Part shown: positions 1 to 8,169 of the stretch, one piece after another
Layout: each line of letters opens with the position of its first letter
Numbering within the stretch: the first letter of the stretch is position 1
Assembly (NCBI GenBank): GCA_902562015.1
Contig: CACERX010000036.1
Coordinates: 1-13,416 of the forward strand
Source: an uncultured SAR324 cluster bacterium
Lineage (GTDB): Bacteria > SAR324 > NAC60-12
DNA length: 13,416 nt
Reading direction: 5' to 3'
Position numbers and translations under genes: made by a program
Notes under the pieces: model-generated
Database searches by the model: none
The model's input: only the letters and a program-made list of their open reading frames with translations
What the model was told of the DNA's origin: nothing

Positions 1-2
1 TA

Positions 3-971
3 TCAGATCAAAAAAGTACGGATTCTTATGGAAATCCTGTGCCTATAGTTAAGTTGGAAAAAAACTATCGGCAGAAGATCAGTGATTCTGCTGGAAGAAA
101 TATATTGGGAGTTGCCACTTTAGTAAATGAAATGGATATTAATCCATTTCCAGAGTTATTGTTTGAGTCTGAGTCTCCTGATAGTGAGGTTTTAGTTAGA
201 CTGGAAAGTCTTGAAGAAGCTGGGTTAGAAAATGTTATGTTCCTTAATCAGGTGAATAATATTAATCAGCTTAAAGATTTCGGGCAATGGTGGTACGACA
301 AATTCCTCAAGGATGAAAAATTTCTTCAATTGGTTAAAAAGGAGTATTCTTTTGAATTTACTGAATCAATTGAAAATGAGTTGGATCATTTATTAAATTA
401 TTTAAAGCGGTTTCGAATATTAACAGCGACACAGGTTTTTTCAACTGGAACAAAAGCGCTCAACAAAATAATTCGGGATTTATGGCTTTATGAAAATGAA
501 GCAAATGAATTGAATTATAAACATTATTCTGGTGAGCCTGTAATTGTAACAGAGAATAATTATCATCTGGGGCTTTTCAATGGGGATCAGGGAATCTTTT
601 TAAACTTTATAGATTCTGAGACAAAAAAATTAGAATTAAAAGCAGTATTTGATGTTGAAGGTAAAGTCAAAACTTTTTATGGAACCCAACTTCATCACTT
701 GCAGTCGGCTTACGCAACAACTGTTCATAAAAGTCAAGGGTCAGAATTTGATCATCTGGCGCTGATCTTGCCTGAAACAAGCATTGACCCGATAATTTAT
801 AAGTCTGAACCTGATCGAAAGCATAATATTATGAGCCGGGAAATGCTATATACTGCTTTGACTCGTGCAAAAAAATCTGTATTGATACTTGGAGAAAAAA
901 CTATGCTTGAAACTGCGGCACTGAACAAGGAAAAACGTTTTTCCGGACTTAGGGCATTAATTAAGAACTAA
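3..971 (+). CDS. recD: RecD, exodeoxyribonuclease V alpha subunit (5'-truncated by window edge)
   Basis: This is the C-terminal part of the RecD helicase, the 5'-3' motor of the RecBCD complex that processes double-strand breaks for recombination. The reading frame is open from base 3, so the gene begins outside the window, and the internal GTG at 39 is not its start. Visible superfamily 1 helicase motifs are KLEKNYR near the left edge (motif IV region), TVHKSQGSEFDH at about 720-755 (motif V) and YTALTRAKKS at about 850-880 (motif VI). The segment GLFNGDQGI before motif V and the ending RFSGLRALI match E. coli RecD as I remember it (LGLFNGDIGI; RRSGLAALF), which favours RecBCD-type RecD over RecD2. 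The Walker A region is not in the window. recB and recC presumably lie upstream, but this cannot be seen. The gene ends with TAA, 64 bp before the next gene. Confidence 0.93.
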   Translation, partial: SDQKSTDSYGNPVPIVKLEKNYRQKISDSAGRNILGVATLVNEMDINPFPELLFESESPDSEVLVRLESLEEAGLENVMFLNQVNNINQLKDFGQWWYDKFLKDEKFLQLVKKEYSFEFTESIENELDHLLNYLKRFRILTATQVFSTGTKALNKIIRDLWLYENEANELNYKHYSGEPVIVTENNYHLGLFNGDQGIFLNFIDSETKKLELKAVFDVEGKVKTFYGTQLHHLQSAYATTVHKSQGSEFDHLALILPETSIDPIIYKSEPDRKHNIMSREMLYTALTRAKKSVLILGEKTMLETAALNKEKRFSGLRALIKN

Positions 972-1035
972 AATGTCTTAACTTATGTAATAACTATATT
1001 GTAAAAAAAGATAAATTAAAATCTAAGTAAATAAA

Positions 1036-2343
1036 ATGCGTCTAGTAATTTCCCTGTACATCTTTTTATTATCTGCAACCACATTAGTTTTTGCTGCGGA
1101 AGAGAGAGATTTGTTTAAGGTTGCCAGAAATGGAAATGCGACACAAATGCGAGAAATTCTAGCTTCCGGAACGGATCTTACAATTAAAGATGCTTCAGGA
1201 AGAAATGCGTTGATGCAGTCGGTACTATACGGGAATCAGGAAACGGCAATAGTCCTACTTGAAAACTCTGTTGATCTTGAAACTAGTGATGAGTTGGGTT
1301 TGACTCCTTTAACATTGTCAGTTCGTTATGGTGATGTGGAAATGACCAGGATTTTGCTGGAGCATGGTGCAAATGTTGAAAGTAAAATGGAAGACGGTTC
1401 GACTCCTTTAATCTTTGCTGCCCTGGAGGGACAGCTCTCAGCGGTACGTCTTCTTCTTGAATATAAATCAGATGTAAGTGTTAGAACTGCATACGGAGAA
1501 ACTGCCTTAATAGTAGCTTCTTTTGAAGGTTTTTTGGGAGTAGTTCGCTTGCTTCTTGACGCAGGATCAGACATAAATGCTGTTAATGATGAAGGATTTA
1601 GTGCACTGTTGGCTGCTGCCAGTAACGGCTATTTAGAAGTTGTAAATTACCTCACAACTCGTGGTGCAAAGTCGGAAACACTTCAGCTACAAAACAACTT
1701 AGTTACTCCGGGGAACCTTTTCGGTAGCAGTCGAGAAGAAGTAGATCTCCAGATTGATTCTAAAGAAAATAATGTATCAGAACCGTTTTATGAACTTATA
1801 AGTGCAGCAATTGAAGGACGCTTAAGTGTAGTAAACCAATTACTGGATAAAGGTGCTCAGGTCAATAAAATTGACGATGTTGGTCGCACTGCATTAATGG
1901 AAGCAAGTTCCTTCGGACGATATGGTGTGGTAAAACGACTTTTGGAAGCAGGAGCAGAAGTCAATGTTGCAGATAATCAAAAAATGACTGCATTGATGCT
2001 TGCCACACTTGAGGGAAGAGTTAGTGTAGCAAAACTTTTAATTGACAAGGAGGCGGATGTGAACGCTTCTGATGCAGAAGGTATAACCTCACTGATGCTT
2101 GCCGGAAATGAAGGCAGGACAGAAATTGCCCGCATGTTGATTGAACATGGAGCAAGAGTCAACTGGCAGAGCAAAAGTGGTAGTACTGCTTTGATGGAAG
2201 CTGCCTCAGAGGGACGCACTGATACAGTCCAGTTGCTTCTTAAAGCAGATGTGGACCCTTCACTTTCGGATTTATTAGAAAGAACCGCCTTGGTTATAGC
2301 AGAACAGCAAGGACATAATGATATAGTGGAATTATTGAAGTAA
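1036..2343 (+). CDS. Secreted ankyrin-repeat protein, about 12 repeats in two blocks
   Basis: This 435-residue protein starts with a Sec signal peptide: MRLVIS, a hydrophobic core, and a probable cut after VFA near residue 20. The mature protein is almost entirely ankyrin repeats of about 33 residues, recognisable by the recurring patterns TALM-A-EG, VV-LLL--GA-VN and D--G. I count six repeats from about residue 24 to 212. A polar, repeat-free linker of about 35 residues follows (about 213-248), then six more repeats to the C-terminus, the last one short. Ankyrin repeats bind proteins; the signal peptide places this one in the periplasm or outside, so its partner is probably an envelope or secreted protein. 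No catalytic domain is visible. The start ATG is the only one compatible with the signal peptide; the upstream ribosome-binding sequence is weak. It could be co-transcribed with recD, which ends 64 bp upstream, but I see no functional link. Confidence 0.9.
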   Translation: MRLVISLYIFLLSATTLVFAAEERDLFKVARNGNATQMREILASGTDLTIKDASGRNALMQSVLYGNQETAIVLLENSVDLETSDELGLTPLTLSVRYGDVEMTRILLEHGANVESKMEDGSTPLIFAALEGQLSAVRLLLEYKSDVSVRTAYGETALIVASFEGFLGVVRLLLDAGSDINAVNDEGFSALLAAASNGYLEVVNYLTTRGAKSETLQLQNNLVTPGNLFGSSREEVDLQIDSKENNVSEPFYELISAAIEGRLSVVNQLLDKGAQVNKIDDVGRTALMEASSFGRYGVVKRLLEAGAEVNVADNQKMTALMLATLEGRVSVAKLLIDKEADVNASDAEGITSLMLAGNEGRTEIARMLIEHGARVNWQSKSGSTALMEAASEGRTDTVQLLLKADVDPSLSDLLERTALVIAEQQGHNDIVELLK

Positions 2344-2427
2344 TACCATAAGTTCCCCTCTCTGGACTACTTGTTCTGCAGGACTTGATAAAATTAATCC
2401 CAAACTGCAGCATTTAAAATCACCCTA

Positions 2428-4152
2428 GTGAAACAATCCCAGTGGAAGAAAAAAATCGAGTCAATTGAGGCTGAATTGCTGAAATTGGGGGAGGAGAAAA
2501 ATTCTCCTGAAATTCTTAAGCAGTTTAGCAGAAGATTGTCTTTCATTATTAAGCGATTATTTTCCAAAGTCAGCTCATTTTCTCCTGAAAGTTCTTTAAC
2601 TGTTGAACAGCTTGCTTTTACGCATTCTCTTCAGTTGTATGATATTAAATCTGTAAAGCGTTTGGCTGCAAACTACGATGCAAATAAGGGACTGAAAGTA
2701 GTTCTTCCGGGAATAGAAAAAAGTTATCGCTCCCTTATGGTAATTCCACAGCTAAAACCTTTCACAAAAAATTCAAAAGAATTCTCTGCTTTAGATGCTT
2801 ATAAATCCCAGCTTGAAAAATCACTTAGCAAAGTTCTAGACTGCGATGTAGAAGATTTATACGAAGAAGATATACTAGCAGAAAAAATGATTGTAGTTTC
2901 TGCAGCTACAGAATCTGTCAAGAAAAAATTTTTCAGCGAACGTTTAAGTACATTGTTCTCTTCAAATTATCGAATTTATTTGATGCTGAAAAATCGATAT
3001 TTTCTGCATCGCCTTAAACGCTCAAAAAATAATTCTGACTTTAATGAACTACAAATAAACAGTCTATTGTATCTTAAATCTAAACTTAACGAAACTCAGG
3101 AAGACACTTTACTCAAATTTAAAGAAAACACCGATTTCCGTGTTATTGAAAAGTTAGTTAAAGAGCAGATTTTCAAAAGTCCAGAAAATTCTCTCCTGGA
3201 ATCAGATTCAATAGAAAAAGGAATAGAATTTAAAACTCAAAAAAACAATTTATCTAAATTAAAACACACTAATCAAACTGAATCAACTCGTCCTATTCCT
3301 GTTTCGCAAACCAAAGAAGATAGGAATAATTATTTTGGAACTGTTATCCATGAGAAAAATGAAGAAGCATTTTCTGCCTTTGAAAAACTTTGTGAAAAAT
3401 ATTCAGAACCTTTGGAAAAATTGTCTGCCAGTATCGGCCAAGTGCCGGAGTGTTCTTCGCCTTATTTTCTCTCCAGAGTTGAAGAGTATTGTGATGACTT
3501 TGCTAATTATTTTCGTAAACTGCATGGGGAGGACATGCAGGTAAATGCAGCAGTCCATAATTTTACACTGGAACTACTTACTCAAAGGGGCAAGGAGTAT
3601 CACTCGGTTGAACGTTGGGGTGTGATTCCAAAAAAAAGTAATCAAAATCAGTCAATTTATTTTAGACCCACTGAGAATAGTGCTGCTGTTTTGGAACGCA
3701 AGTCAGAATGGAATATGTTGATGCATTTCCGTATGCCATTCATGTTTAATGTCCCGCTGGAAAAAAGCAGAGTTGTAGATATTGGAAAAGATAATCTTTT
3801 CATCTTTCAAATTGGGACAGCGTTTTTTGACCAAAACAGTCAAAATAAGCTTAATCCATATCCTGATGTATTTTACAAACTTATGTTTGGCGGCCATCTT
3901 CTCGCCAACAAGAATGCAGTAGTTTATGCAGATGAAGAACCTTTTTTCACTACAACTCTTGAACAGATGTGGCACTGCAGGGGTTTGGTTTATCTGCTCT
4001 TAATTGCAATCTCCCATCGCTTTGCCATAGAGATGTCGTCTGCAATGCAGGATTTTTTAGTAAAATCCCTACCAGAAACTATGCAAGTAAACGGAGTAAT
4101 TACGGCCATTGATTCTTTTCATGAAGTAAACAATTTAAAAGAAATACTTTAA
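2428..4152 (+). CDS. Conserved-looking hypothetical protein, 574 residues, no recognised domain
   Basis: I do not recognise this protein. It has no signal peptide and no convincing membrane span, so it is probably cytosolic. The N-terminal part (about 1-250) is charged and mostly helical in character, opening with a short possible coiled coil (KKIESIEAELLKL). Residues about 250-305 are polar and low in hydrophobics, which suggests a flexible linker. The C-terminal part (about 305-574) is more compact, rich in aromatic residues and Cys/His (C322, C342, C355, C517, H389-H392 region), and holds one hydrophobic stretch, GLVYLLLIAI, near 519-528. The start is GTG at 2428, directly after an in-frame-shifted TAG, with no clear Shine-Dalgarno sequence; the first in-frame ATG codons lie about 100 codons further in and would cut deeply into the helical part. 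The frame is long and free of stops with ordinary codon use, so it is a real gene. It lies 84 bp after the ankyrin gene. Confidence 0.83.
   Translation: MKQSQWKKKIESIEAELLKLGEEKNSPEILKQFSRRLSFIIKRLFSKVSSFSPESSLTVEQLAFTHSLQLYDIKSVKRLAANYDANKGLKVVLPGIEKSYRSLMVIPQLKPFTKNSKEFSALDAYKSQLEKSLSKVLDCDVEDLYEEDILAEKMIVVSAATESVKKKFFSERLSTLFSSNYRIYLMLKNRYFLHRLKRSKNNSDFNELQINSLLYLKSKLNETQEDTLLKFKENTDFRVIEKLVKEQIFKSPENSLLESDSIEKGIEFKTQKNNLSKLKHTNQTESTRPIPVSQTKEDRNNYFGTVIHEKNEEAFSAFEKLCEKYSEPLEKLSASIGQVPECSSPYFLSRVEEYCDDFANYFRKLHGEDMQVNAAVHNFTLELLTQRGKEYHSVERWGVIPKKSNQNQSIYFRPTENSAAVLERKSEWNMLMHFRMPFMFNVPLEKSRVVDIGKDNLFIFQIGTAFFDQNSQNKLNPYPDVFYKLMFGGHLLANKNAVVYADEEPFFTTTLEQMWHCRGLVYLLLIAISHRFAIEMSSAMQDFLVKSLPETMQVNGVITAIDSFHEVNNLKEIL
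2492..2508 (+). repeat. Small perfect inverted repeat just inside the 574-residue gene
   Basis: AGGAGAA and TTCTCCT flank a three-base AAA loop, giving a perfect 7-bp stem about 65 bases after the GTG start. The left arm resembles a Shine-Dalgarno sequence, but no usable start codon follows at the right distance. It could be chance in a purine-rich helix-coding region, or a hairpin that affects early elongation. Confidence 0.35.
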
Positions 4153-4322
4153 ATCACCTCTGAATATAGTATTCGGTTATTCCCTTCAAAACTGAACTCT
4201 TGTGTTCCTTAATCCGATAGGATACAACAGATTGGATAATCCTCTGAATAGGTTCTATTGAATTGTCTGGAATCTTCACAATCAGAATAAAAATTACGAC
4301 ATAAATATAGAGAGGGAATAAT
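4153..4322 (+). promoter_or_regulatory. 170-bp leader and probable promoter region of the ilvD operon
   Basis: This is the longest gap before the ilvD-lutB-lutC-lhgO run and the likely site of its promoter. It contains a 10-bp direct repeat, CCTCTGAATA, at 4157-4166 and 4241-4250. Between the copies is a possible hairpin, ATCCGAT (4212-4218) with ATTGGAT (4231-4237), which pairs over 7 bp with one G-T wobble around a 12-base loop. A weak promoter candidate is TTGTCT, 17 bases, AATAAA near 4264-4292. A Shine-Dalgarno GAGGG sits at 4312-4316, six bases before the ilvD ATG. No ATG occurs in the leader, so a classical branched-chain amino acid attenuation peptide starting with ATG is not seen. 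Confidence 0.4.
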
Positions 4323-6026
4323 ATGACTGCAAAAAAGCAAACTAGAGAATCCGGACATCGCCGTTATTCAAAGCTTGTAACTGAAACAAATTCACGAGCT
4401 GCAAGTAGGGGAATGCTTTATGGTGTTGGATTCAAAAAAGGTGATTTTAAGAAATCTCAAGTTGGTATTGCCTCTACATGGGGGACAGTTACTCCATGCA
4501 ATATGCACATAAATGACTTGGCAGAACACGCAGCAAGGGGGGTACACAAAGCACAAGGGATGCCTTTGACATTTGGAACAATTACTGTTTCAGACGGGAT
4601 TTCAATGGGTACCGAAGGTATGAAATATTCGCTTGTTTCTCGTGAAGTTATTGCCGATTCGATTGAAACGGTAGTAGGATGTCAAAGCTATGATGGAATT
4701 ATTACAATTGGGGGCTGTGATAAAAATATGCCTGGATGTATGATTGCTATTGCACGCTTAAATCGACCTGCTGTTTTTGTATACGGAGGAACAATACTTC
4801 CTGGTAACCACAAAGGTAAGGATGTTGATATTGTTTCTATTTTTGAGGCAGTAGGTAAACAGGCAGCTGGAACAATTACGCAGGATGAACTTGAAGAAGT
4901 AGAATCATGCGCCATCCCAGGTGCGGGTTCATGTGGAGGAATGTACACGGCAAATACAATGGCATCTGCCATAGAAGCCATGGGAATGAGTCTTCCAAAC
5001 AGTTCTGCTCAGGAAGCTGTTTCAGATGAAAAAGTGCGTGACTGCTTTCAAGCAGGTGAAACAGTCTTACGTTTGATAGAAAAAAATATTTGTCCACTCG
5101 ACATTCTTACCAAAGAAGCATTTGAAAACTCAATTACTGTTGTGATGGCACTGGGTGGATCCACCAATGCAGTTTTACATCTCCTTGCCATGGCCAATGC
5201 GGCTAAAATAAACTTGGAACTGGATGATTTTTTGAGAATTGGTAACAAAGTTCCAGTTCTTGCGGATTTAAAACCAAGCGGGAAGTATTTAATGACAGAT
5301 TTTGTCAAAATTGGCGGGTTACCGCCATTGATGAAAATGCTACTGGATTCAGGACTACTTCATGGAGACTGTATGACTGTTACAGGAAAAACAATAAGTG
5401 AAAATCTGAAAAACGTTAAGCCTTATGAAGATAGCCAGGAGATTGTAAAATCACTTGATGATCCGATAAGAAAAACTGGTCACCTTGTGATTCTGCGTGG
5501 GAATCTTGCTGCTGAAGGAGCAGTAGCAAAAATATCCGGTAAAGAAGGGGAATTTTTCAGGGGAACTGCGCGAGTATTCAATTCCGAGGAAGAAGCCTTG
5601 ATTCGAATTCTGGACGGTACTGTAGTTAAAGGCGATGTGATTGTAATTAGGTATGAAGGTCCCAAAGGAGGTCCAGGTATGCGTGAAATGCTTTCGCCAA
5701 CCTCAGCCATAATGGGAAGAGGGCTTGGTAATGATGTGGCTCTTATTACCGATGGGAGGTTTTCAGGTGGTTCTCATGGTTTTGTGATAGGGCACATAAC
5801 CCCAGAAGCTTTTGAAGGAGGTTTGCTGTGTATAGTTGAAAATGGTGATAACATTACAATTGATATTACTAAACGCACCATAAATCTAGAAGTTTCGGAA
5901 CTTGAAATTAAAAGGAGACAAGATAGCTGGGTTTGCCCTCAGGCCCATTATACTAGAGGAGTACTTGCAAAATATGCAAAATCAGTTAGTTCAGCTTCGT
6001 TGGGCGCAGTAACAGATTTGGCTTAA
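4323..6026 (+). CDS. ilvD: Dihydroxy-acid dehydratase
   Basis: IlvD removes water from 2,3-dihydroxy-3-methylbutanoate and its ethyl homologue to give the 2-keto acid precursors of valine and isoleucine; it is a cytosolic iron-sulfur enzyme. The 567-residue length fits the shorter form of the family (E. coli IlvD is about 616). Cluster-binding cysteines are visible as C59 in TPCNMH, C132 in [10 protein letters not shown] and C204 in GAGSCGGMY. Other family signatures are [12 protein letters not shown] (about 89-100), [10 protein letters not shown] (about 278-287) and [11 protein letters not shown] (about 476-486), whose serine S481 matches the residue proposed as catalytic base in the family. 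The ATG at 4323 has a good Shine-Dalgarno sequence, GAGGG, six bases upstream. It leads an apparent operon with lutB 17 bp downstream; no other ilv gene is in the window. A sugar-acid dehydratase of the same superfamily is possible, but the close match of the N-terminal half to IlvD makes this unlikely. Confidence 0.96.
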   Translation: MTAKKQTRESGHRRYSKLVTETNSRAASRGMLYGVGFKKGDFKKSQVGIASTWGTVTPCNMHINDLAEHAARGVHKAQGMPLTFGTITVSDGISMGTEGMKYSLVSREVIADSIETVVGCQSYDGIITIGGCDKNMPGCMIAIARLNRPAVFVYGGTILPGNHKGKDVDIVSIFEAVGKQAAGTITQDELEEVESCAIPGAGSCGGMYTANTMASAIEAMGMSLPNSSAQEAVSDEKVRDCFQAGETVLRLIEKNICPLDILTKEAFENSITVVMALGGSTNAVLHLLAMANAAKINLELDDFLRIGNKVPVLADLKPSGKYLMTDFVKIGGLPPLMKMLLDSGLLHGDCMTVTGKTISENLKNVKPYEDSQEIVKSLDDPIRKTGHLVILRGNLAAEGAVAKISGKEGEFFRGTARVFNSEEEALIRILDGTVVKGDVIVIRYEGPKGGPGMREMLSPTSAIMGRGLGNDVALITDGRFSGGSHGFVIGHITPEAFEGGLLCIVENGDNITIDITKRTINLEVSELEIKRRQDSWVCPQAHYTRGVLAKYAKSVSSASLGAVTDLA

Positions 6027-6043
6027 AACTATTAACAAGACGC

Positions 6044-7471
6044 ATGCTTTCCGCTGAACAGTTTAAAAAAGACACTTTTTCTGCCCTGAATAATCCGCAG
6101 CTACGTGGTAATTTCAAACATGCCATGTCCGGGTTAATGCAAAAACGTATTGCAGTGTTTCCTGATGAACAGGAATTTAATCAGCTCAGTGAAATTGGGC
6201 GCCTCACAAGGGCAAATGGCTTACACAAGTTACCAGAATTGCTGCAACAACTTGAAAGTAACTGTAGCAAAAATGGGATTCAGGTTTTTTGGGCGGAAAC
6301 TGTTGATCAAGCCAATCAGCTGGTGCTGGAAATTGGACAGCGTCATAATGCCAAAAGCGTGGTCAAGGGAAAGTCAATGGTTTCAGAGGAAATGGGATTG
6401 AACAGTTTTCTTGAGAAGCATGGAATTGAAGCACTTGAAGCTGATCTCGGAGAATATATCATCCAGTCCGATCATGAGTTACCCTCGCATATCATCATGC
6501 CTGCAATTCATAAAAACAAGGAACAAATTGCGCAGTTGTTCAATCAAAAAGTAGAGCCAAGTGTTTTCGCGAAGAGTGCAGAGGAAATGACAGCCATTGC
6601 TCGTAAAGTACTGAGAAGGAAGTTTTATCACGCTGATATGGGAGTTTCAGGAGTTAATTTTGCCGTTGCGGAAACAGGAACCCTTTGCCTAGTTGAGAAT
6701 GAAGGAAACGGAAGGTTTTGTACAACTTTGCCTCCTGTACATATTGCATTAATGGGCATTGAAAAAGTAGTTGAGCATCTTGAGGATGTACCTCACCTGC
6801 TGAGTTTGTTGACACGTTCTGCCACTGGTCAAGCTATTACAACATACTTCAACATGATAACTTCTCCACGAAGAGATGGTGAAAAAGATGGACCCAAAAA
6901 TGTGTATTTGATTCTGTTGGATAACGGACGTACCCAAATGTATTCGGACAAACTTTTGAGGGAAACACTAATGTGCATACGGTGCGGAGCATGTATGAAC
7001 CACTGTCCAGTTTATACAAGAATAGGAGGACATGCTTACGGCACAACTTATCCGGGGCCAATCGGGAAAATTCTCACTCCACAAATGAAAGGACTTCACA
7101 AGGCAGGGTATCTGGCAGATGCATCAAGTTTGTGCGGAGCATGTGTTGAGGTTTGTCCAGTCAAAATTCCAATAACCGAAATTCTGCTTCGATTGAGACA
7201 CAACAATGAAAAGGAAAAATACAAAATTTCAATCTTAAGCCCCAAAGCTTGGAAGGTAAGAGCGACAAATCTGGTATGGAAAGTCTGGAAAACAGTTTTT
7301 GTTAATCCTGAAATATACAGGTTAACAAGTCAGGGAATTGCTAAACTTGGGAATTACACTCCATCCTGGATGCCTGTTCTCAGGAATTGGACTTTGGTAA
7401 GATCAACCCCTGTTTTTGCGAAGAAAAATTTGCATCAACTTGTCCGTGAAGAAGGATTGTCTTATGAATAG
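6044..7471 (+). CDS. lutB: LutB/LldF-type iron-sulfur protein of 2-hydroxy acid (lactate) utilisation
   Basis: LutB (LldF, YkgF) is the iron-sulfur electron-transfer part of the LutABC/LldEFG system, which oxidises L-lactate to pyruvate. The 475-residue length is typical. An N-terminal LUD domain carries VKGKSMVSEEMGLN (about 107-120) and ADLGEYIIQ (about 133-141), followed by AETGTLCLVENEGN (about 209-222). Two 4Fe-4S motifs follow: C311-C314-C317-C321 in CIRCGACMNHCP, and C364-C367-C371 in CGACVEVCP. The tail WMPVLRNW... matches the LutB C-terminal region. The ATG lies 17 bp after the ilvD stop, with only a weak purine-rich ribosome-binding sequence. The stop overlaps the lutC start by 8 bp, which implies translational coupling. 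No lutA (the CCG-domain partner) is present in the window. The sequence supports the LutB family well; lactate as substrate is an inference. Confidence 0.93.
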   Translation: MLSAEQFKKDTFSALNNPQLRGNFKHAMSGLMQKRIAVFPDEQEFNQLSEIGRLTRANGLHKLPELLQQLESNCSKNGIQVFWAETVDQANQLVLEIGQRHNAKSVVKGKSMVSEEMGLNSFLEKHGIEALEADLGEYIIQSDHELPSHIIMPAIHKNKEQIAQLFNQKVEPSVFAKSAEEMTAIARKVLRRKFYHADMGVSGVNFAVAETGTLCLVENEGNGRFCTTLPPVHIALMGIEKVVEHLEDVPHLLSLLTRSATGQAITTYFNMITSPRRDGEKDGPKNVYLILLDNGRTQMYSDKLLRETLMCIRCGACMNHCPVYTRIGGHAYGTTYPGPIGKILTPQMKGLHKAGYLADASSLCGACVEVCPVKIPITEILLRLRHNNEKEKYKISILSPKAWKVRATNLVWKVWKTVFVNPEIYRLTSQGIAKLGNYTPSWMPVLRNWTLVRSTPVFAKKNLHQLVREEGLSYE

Positions 7472-8150
7472 TTCTGCATCTTCTCGTAAAAAAATCCTGA
7501 ATCTTCTTCAGCAAAAGAATGGATTCATACAAAAAGATTTTGTAAATTTAACACTACAAGACCACAAATCGTTTGACGAAGGCAAAAGATGGTCTATTAA
7601 AGAAAAAGTTCTTCGTCTTAAAAGTATGATGGAAGCGGTGCATACAGAGGTGCATTTGTGTGAGAAAGCAACATGGAAAAACACCCTGCTTTCTGTTTTA
7701 GAACAAAAAAAGATTAATAAAATTCTTTATGGTGCAAAAACCTCTTTATCTCATGATCTTGGTAAATTTAAACAAGAGTATACTGACGTGGTGCCTGAAT
7801 TGATAGATTACAAGGATCCAATTGAGAAAAGTAAAGATTTGCTTTTTGAAACAGATGCTGCAATTACAACTACTCGAGGAGGAATCGCTGATACAGGTTC
7901 ATTAATACTCTGGCCTACACCGGATGAACCAAGGCTTATGTCGCTTGTTCCACCGATCCATATCGCGGTCCTGGACTCCAGTCAAATATACAGCACATTC
8001 CGAGAAGCAATGATTTCAGAAAACTGGGTCTCAGAAATGCCCACTAATGTTCTTCTAATCTCCGGGCCATCTAAAACTGCCGATATAGAACAAACATTGG
8101 TGTATGGGATACATGGATGTAAGGAACTGGTTGTACTTCTATTACGGTGA
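7464..8150 (+). CDS. lutC: LutC/YkgG-type LUD-domain protein
   Basis: LutC (LldG, YkgG) is the small LUD-domain member of the lactate utilisation complex, presumed to work with LutB in the cytosol. I choose the ATG at 7464, which gives 228 residues; it has a Shine-Dalgarno GAAGGA at 7451-7456, seven bases upstream, whereas the frame's earlier ATG at 7416 would lie deep inside lutB. The C-terminal half carries the family hallmarks: TTTRGGIADTGSLI (about 135-148), PPIHIAVL (about 163-170) and GPSKTADIE (about 201-209). The segment HGCKEL (217-222) has a cysteine where I expect proline in most family members. The N-terminal half is less conserved, as is usual. The gene overlaps lutB by 8 bp and ends 19 bp before lhgO. 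Confidence 0.9.
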   Translation: MNSSASSRKKILNLLQQKNGFIQKDFVNLTLQDHKSFDEGKRWSIKEKVLRLKSMMEAVHTEVHLCEKATWKNTLLSVLEQKKINKILYGAKTSLSHDLGKFKQEYTDVVPELIDYKDPIEKSKDLLFETDAAITTTRGGIADTGSLILWPTPDEPRLMSLVPPIHIAVLDSSQIYSTFREAMISENWVSEMPTNVLLISGPSKTADIEQTLVYGIHGCKELVVLLLR

Positions 8151-8169
8151 ATATAAAAATTAATAGCTC

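Noticed and set aside
1326..2219. Minus-strand open frames within the ankyrin gene (1326-1574 and 1977-2219)
   Set aside because: They are antisense to the ankyrin repeats and their similar composition comes from the repeat codons, not from real genes.
2376..2410. Two CTGCAG palindromes 23 bp apart after the ankyrin gene
   Set aside because: They could form a 6-bp stem, but flanks do not extend the pairing and no T-run follows, so a terminator or operator call is not supported.
4153..4322. Attenuation leader peptide or T-box before ilvD
   Set aside because: No ATG-started short frame rich in Ile, Val or Leu exists in the leader, and I see no T-box sequence.
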